A stretch of 64,000 nucleotides of DNA from Thainema sp966674685 (GTDB lineage: Bacteria > Cyanobacteriota > Cyanobacteriia > Phormidesmidales > Phormidesmidaceae). The stretch spans positions 1 through 64,000 of the forward strand of contig CBKWJC010000023.1 of the NCBI GenBank assembly GCA_966674685.1, in the 5' to 3' direction. The notes under the pieces were generated by a model. That model was not told the DNA's origin, searched no databases, and worked only from the letters and a program-made list of their open reading frames with translations. This document shows positions 60,272 through 64,000 of this stretch, piece after piece. Each line of letters starts with the position of its first letter. The stretch's first letter is position 1. The position numbers and the translations under genes are program-made.

Positions 60272-61225
60272 CTAGGCGGTAGACGGTCTGTGCTGCCGAT
60301 ACCAATCGATTGTGCGCCTCAATCCTGCTCGAAAATCAACTTGAGCCGCGAACCCAAACGTTTGCTTTGCGCGTTCAGTATCTAGACAGCGACGGGGTTG
60401 ACCATTGGGCTTGTCTGTCTGCCAAACCAATTCACCGTCAAAATCCATTAGTTCACAGATCAAGTTAGCGAGATCACGAATGGAGATTTCTTCCCCTGTG
60501 CCCAAATTCACGGGATCAGCGGCATTGTAGATTTGGGTTGCCATGACGATCCCGCGAGCCGCGTCTTCAGAATATAAAAATTCGCGAGTTGGGCTACCAT
60601 CGCCCCAAACAGAAATCTGCTTTTCGCCTCGCTGTTGAGCTTGGTGAACTTTATGAATTAACGCTGGAATGACGTGAGAACTGTCGGGATCAAAGTTGTC
60701 GTTGGGGCCATAGAGATTTACGGGCAGTAGATAGATGCCGTTGAAACTATACTGCTGGCGATAGGCTTCGAGTTGAACGAGAAGTGCTTTTTTAGCAATA
60801 CCGTAGGGTGCGTTCGTTTCTTCAGGGTAGCCGTTCCAGAGGTCGTCCTCTTTGAAGGGGACAGGAGTGAACTTGGGATAGGCGCAGATGGTACCGACAC
60901 AGACAAATTTTTCGACACCTGCTTCGTAGGCAGCGTGGATGAGCTGGGTACCCATCATCAAATTGTCATAAAACAGTTCGGCTGGTTTTTCGCGGTTGAG
61001 GCCAATGCCGCCAACATGAGCAGCAAGGTGAACCACAATATCTTGTTGATCGACGGCTCGTTGGCAGTTTTCCAGCGATCGCAGATCGGTATTGTGCGAT
61101 CGCGGAATAGTGATCTTCTCCAAGTCAGCACCGAATTGGCAAAGCTGATCAACAACTTGTTGACCCAAAAAGCCTGCACCACCAGTGACGAGGATACGTT
61201 TCCCGGCTAGGGGCAAGATGGTCAT
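60272..61225 (-). CDS. fcl: GDP-L-fucose synthase
   Basis: 317 residues of the extended short-chain dehydrogenase family. Nucleotide site GGAGFLGQQVVDQL (about 16-29), catalytic YGIAKKALLVQ (Tyr and Lys, near 140), and VGTICAYPK, DDLWNGYPEETNAPYGIAKK typical of Fcl/WcaG. It epimerises and reduces GDP-4-keto-6-deoxymannose to GDP-L-fucose. It follows the gmd gene on the same strand after 73 bases, so substrate channelling through an operon is likely; the product feeds fucosylated surface polysaccharide. Confidence 0.93.
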   Translation of the reverse strand: MTILPLAGKRILVTGGAGFLGQQVVDQLCQFGADLEKITIPRSHNTDLRSLENCQRAVDQQDIVVHLAAHVGGIGLNREKPAELFYDNLMMGTQLIHAAYEAGVEKFVCVGTICAYPKFTPVPFKEDDLWNGYPEETNAPYGIAKKALLVQLEAYRQQYSFNGIYLLPVNLYGPNDNFDPDSSHVIPALIHKVHQAQQRGEKQISVWGDGSPTREFLYSEDAARGIVMATQIYNAADPVNLGTGEEISIRDLANLICELMDFDGELVWQTDKPNGQPRRCLDTERAKQTFGFAAQVDFRAGLRRTIDWYRQHRPSTA

Positions 61226-61298
61226 GAATATCCACCTAAGGTATTTAGAAATTTTCAGCGATTTTTATAAATGCTAGCGAGGGTTCATTCACAAATGA

Positions 61299-62381
61299 TT
61301 ATGAAATCAGAGAACCCAGGCTTTGGCGGATGGTCGCCATATCCAGTGGATTAACAGTATCTTCGCCCTGAGTAGAGTCGCCAATACCAAGGGCATGGAG
61401 ATCGGCTTCAACCATCAGCTTGACCAGTCCTTCAAACGTGACGCTGGGCTCCCAGCCAAGCTTAGCTTTGGCCTTGGCCGGATCGCCAATTAGCAGATCA
61501 ACTTCTGCCGGACGCAGATATCGTTGATCAAACTCAACATATTGCTCCCAGTCCAAGTTGACGTAGCCGAAGGCCGCCTCTAAAAATTCCCGAACAGAAT
61601 GGGTTTCACCTGTGGCGACAACATAATCATCGGCGACATCCTGTTGCAGCATCAGCCACATGGCGCGAACGTAATCCTTGGCATATCCCCAGTCCCGTTT
61701 GGCATCCAGGTTGCCCATATAGAGTTTGTTCTGCTTGCCAGCTACAATTCGCGCCACGGCACGGGTAATCTTGCGGGTGACAAAGGTTTCGCCGCGTCGG
61801 GGTGATTCGTGGTTGAACAAAATGCCATTGCAGGCAAACAGGTCATAGGATTCACGATAGTTCACGGTTTGCCAGTGGGCATAAACCTTGGCGCAGGCGT
61901 AGGGACTGCGAGGGTAGAACGGCGTTGTTTCTTTTTGGGGAACATCCTGAACTTTGCCAAACATTTCAGACGATCCGGCCTGATAAAAGCGAACTTCGAT
62001 CCCTGTGCGGTGCTGATAGTCGCGAATGGCTTCTAGTAAACGTAGCGTCCCCATCCCTACGGTATCGACGGTGTACTCTGGCGAGTCAAAGCTGACGCGC
62101 ACATGGGACTGCGCTCCCAAATTGTAAATCTCAACTGGTTTGACTTCTTCTAGAATGCGCCGCAGGGTTGTACCGTCGGTCAAATCTCCATAGTGTAAGA
62201 ACAGACGGGCATTTTCGTTATGAGGATCAACATAAATATGATCTAAGCGATCGGTATTAAATGTCGATGTTCGTCGAATAATGCCATGCACCTCGTATCC
62301 TTTCTGCAACAGCAATTCGGCCAAATAAGAGCCGTCTTGTCCTGTAATACCCGTGATCAGGGCGCATTTTGCCTGTGTCAT
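61299..62381 (-). CDS. gmd: GDP-mannose 4,6-dehydratase
   Basis: 360 residues. NADP site GITGQDGSYLAELLLQ, GAQSHVRVSFDSPEYTVD, the active-site segment SSEMFGKVQDVPQKE, and catalytic YPRSPYACAKVYAHW, with NILFNHESPRRGETFVTRKIT following, are all family hallmarks. It makes GDP-4-keto-6-deoxymannose from GDP-mannose, the step before Fcl. Transcription order gmd then fcl. Confidence 0.95.
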   Translation of the reverse strand: MTQAKCALITGITGQDGSYLAELLLQKGYEVHGIIRRTSTFNTDRLDHIYVDPHNENARLFLHYGDLTDGTTLRRILEEVKPVEIYNLGAQSHVRVSFDSPEYTVDTVGMGTLRLLEAIRDYQHRTGIEVRFYQAGSSEMFGKVQDVPQKETTPFYPRSPYACAKVYAHWQTVNYRESYDLFACNGILFNHESPRRGETFVTRKITRAVARIVAGKQNKLYMGNLDAKRDWGYAKDYVRAMWLMLQQDVADDYVVATGETHSVREFLEAAFGYVNLDWEQYVEFDQRYLRPAEVDLLIGDPAKAKAKLGWEPSVTFEGLVKLMVEADLHALGIGDSTQGEDTVNPLDMATIRQSLGSLIS

Positions 62382-62436
62382 GCTTAGTGTCCTTTGTTAC
62401 GTATGACTGCTTGTCCGCTTTCAAGACTAAGTGCTA

Positions 62437-62540
62437 CTGAATCCGACTAGAAAGAAGCCGAATTATTTTGGGTGACGGTCAAATCAGGTCTAACTTTCAC
62501 CCAAACAAAACTAGTTTTTATAAGCGGATTTTGTATGAGA
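62437..62540. repeat. Palindromic element, family A copy 7 (diverged)
   Basis: Left end TGAATCCGACTAGAAAG, hairpin TTTTGGGTGA..TTCACCCAAA with a 20-base loop, right end TTATAAGCGGATTTTGTATG. Only recognisable by its ends; it lies in a tail-to-head junction, unlike copies 1-6. Confidence 0.55.
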
Positions 62541-62627
62541 TTTAGTATGGGGTGGGCTATACGTGCCTCAGTTTGATCATGCCCCGTTTCCCTACGAAAC
62601 AAACATTCATAACCTGGTAGGGGGAGT

Positions 62628-62708
62628 TTTGAGTTTTGAGTGCTGAGTGGCTGGAATAGGCCTCACGCTTTACTCCTCTCGCCTCACTTCTTTAAGTGCT
62701 GAGGCTGT
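62628..62708. repeat. Family E low-complexity tract (copy near right end)
   Basis: GAGTTTTGAGTGCTGAGTGG, GGAATAGGCC, TTACTCCTCTCGCCTCAC and AAGTGCTGAGG, the same modules as at 53872-54070. Confidence 0.7.
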
Positions 62709-62729
62709 ATTGACTGGAGTGGTGTACTA

Positions 62730-62761
62730 AAAAAGCGTTCTCGTTTATGAGAACGCTTTTT
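62730..62761. terminator. Terminator of the DUF3370 gene
   Basis: 13-bp stem AAAAAGCGTTCTC / GAGAACGCTTTTT with a 6-base loop; lies downstream of the minus-strand gene stop at 62855. Confidence 0.8.
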
Positions 62762-62854
62762 GGAGCTTGATTGAGTTAAATTCACACGATGTGCGATCGC
62801 GTTTGCCGTTGCCAGTTCGGCTTGGAAATGGATACAGCGATACGGTTGGCTAGA

Positions 62855-64000
62855 CTACTGACGCGTTGAAAGGGTCAGAACCTGGGGCGGAGTCGCATCG
62901 GGTGGATAGAGTAAGTTCACTTGAACAGAGGTAAACGTTTCTGGCTGTAGCTTGAGCTTGAGCAGCCTTGATCTAGATTCGCCCCGCTGTTGAACCAGGT
63001 GCATGTAATCGGTTTGGGGATTGCCCTGAGCATCGGTGTAGCGGACGCTAACGGTGCCGCGAAAGAAGGTTTGTGGGGGCGGTTCCTGGTAAAACTGCAA
63101 GCCTGGGGTCGATAGCTCAGATTCCTTCAGCGGCGTTTGCCAGAAAATCTCAACGGTTTGAGGTTGAGCGGTTGGATTATGCAGCGGTAGGTTAAGGCTG
63201 TACTCTACGCCGTAGTTGCCGTGATGCTCATACGCCGTATCGGCATACCGGACTAGTATGGGAGCGCTCTGGTTTTGGTTCGTACCCAGTTCGCCGCCCC
63301 GCAGCAGGCTAATGCCGTAGGAATAGGATTCACCAGGATTGGGAATTCTGAGACTTCTGCCGCTGGGCAGGTCTGCTAAGAAGGCATTCCACTGGGCACC
63401 TTGCGAGACACCCGCAACGCGACCGTAGATGATCTGTCCCTGTTGATTGGGTGGAGTGGGAGTGCGATCGCGGGGGCCAGCCAAACCAGATTGAGTAAGT
63501 AACGCTTCCCATTCCGCCAAGGTCGGTGCCCGTTCGTCTACTACCTCTGGATCTTCATCAGAATCTGGATCAGGATCATCAGAATCGCGTTCAGAATTGC
63601 GATCGCGCTCATCACCTTCATCACCTTCATCACCTTCATCACCTTCGTCATCTGGCCAATATCGACTGTTTTTAGTTGTCTCATCTTCAATCAGCGTTTC
63701 AGCATGACCTTGGGACTGACCTTGGGATTCATCTAAGTCTGCTGAATCTGTGGCCGCAAGCGGTGCATACTGCGCCAGACTAGCAACATAAACAGGGCCG
63801 CTACTGCGAACTTGTAACAGGGTTGAGCGACCATTCAGCGGCGGATCGAGTTCGCGTACAGGAATTGGTTCATTGAGCACCATGCGGCTTTCGCCAGGAG
63901 GAATAACAATCTGGGCGGGAAAATCTGCTTGGCGGCGATCTCTGAGAACATCGCTCATGACGCGACTACCTGGGCCTGCATAAACAGAGCCGTCTGGATT
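62855..64000 (-). CDS. DUF3370 domain protein, cut by the window edge
   Basis: At least 382 codons are visible; the frame continues past the right edge (14 open codons beyond the ATG at 63958, reading NPDGSVYAGPGSRV), so the true start is outside. DUF3370 features: AQIVIPPGESRMVLNEPIPV, RSTLLQVRSSGPVYVASLAQ, and a C-terminal beta-sandwich (YGVEYSLNLPLHNPTAQPQTVEIFWQTPL). An inserted acidic run of EGD and DPDSDED repeats (about 105-140 of the visible part, encoded by a 9-base tandem repeat) splits the two halves. Cyanobacterial family of unknown function, probably exported. Confidence 0.87.
   Translation of the reverse strand, partial: NPDGSVYAGPGSRVMSDVLRDRRQADFPAQIVIPPGESRMVLNEPIPVRELDPPLNGRSTLLQVRSSGPVYVASLAQYAPLAATDSADLDESQGQSQGHAETLIEDETTKNSRYWPDDEGDEGDEGDEGDERDRNSERDSDDPDPDSDEDPEVVDERAPTLAEWEALLTQSGLAGPRDRTPTPPNQQGQIIYGRVAGVSQGAQWNAFLADLPSGRSLRIPNPGESYSYGISLLRGGELGTNQNQSAPILVRYADTAYEHHGNYGVEYSLNLPLHNPTAQPQTVEIFWQTPLKESELSTPGLQFYQEPPPQTFFRGTVSVRYTDAQGNPQTDYMHLVQQRGESRSRLLKLKLQPETFTSVQVNLLYPPDATPPQVLTLSTRQ

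Noticed and set aside
27767..62761. CRISPR array or tRNA-like repeats among palindromes
   Set aside because: Repeats are isolated, not regularly spaced, and no cas gene is present.

Overview
The window is a chromosomal segment of a cyanobacterium, probably a filamentous or Leptolyngbya-like lineage of moderate GC content. The evidence is direct: the Rieske/cytochrome f pair petC-petA beside tatC, very many HIP1 octamers (GCGATCGC, usually as TGCGATCGCA), and several families confined to or typical of cyanobacteria (DUF3067, DUF3285, DUF3370, DUF1400 hydrolase, DUF3747-SLH, 4-Cys serine/threonine kinase). No prophage, CRISPR array, transposase gene or rRNA operon is visible; one tRNA-Val is present.

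Layout. 0.4-5.1 kb: an ECF42-type sigma factor followed by five small genes of the kinds that accompany such factors (two DGPF/YCII-like proteins, a SnoaL-like protein, a VOC/PhnB-like protein, a DUF1579 protein). Three near-identical boxes, TGTCGA-N17-CGACTA, precede three of these genes and look like the sigma factor's own promoters. 5.2-13 kb: a GH13 enzyme, a truncated DUF421 remnant, tldD with a zinc-ribbon/NADAR gene, dacB, a YgfZ-type folate-binding protein and a hypothetical gene. 13-23 kb: secreted proteins (pentapeptide, PEP-CTERM/DUF4114, ABC solute-binding), a STAND NTPase + Ser/Thr kinase operon, a DUF2207 membrane protein, an NfeD-like OB-fold protein and a ferredoxin/metallo-beta-lactamase fusion. 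23-36 kb: htpG, tRNA-Val, comB, ybeY-DUF3285, mscL, a PLP ammonia-lyase/cupin operon, surface proteins, a methyltransferase and an ArgRS-like protein without a catalytic core. 36-48 kb: a Crp-type regulator, slt, tatC-DUF3067-petC-petA, a tandem pair of duplicated double-repeat proteins, a class A PBP and tsaE. 48-64 kb: SPFH protein, DUF1400 hydrolase, GST, M50-CBS protease, methyltransferase, DnaJ-like protein, peptidoglycan-binding protein, the principal sigma factor, the GDP-fucose pair fcl-gmd and a DUF3370 protein cut by the window edge.

The most unusual content lies between the genes. At least four families of short, gene-free palindromic elements (called A, B, C and D here) are scattered through the window, plus a low-complexity GTGCTGAGT/GGATTTT family (E). 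Family A has seven copies, six of them in tail-to-tail gene junctions. Its end sequences are conserved, but the central hairpin is replaced by unrelated palindromes in some copies. Together with the ECF42 promoter boxes these are the best leads. All assignments come from reading the sequence; no database or folding search was run.
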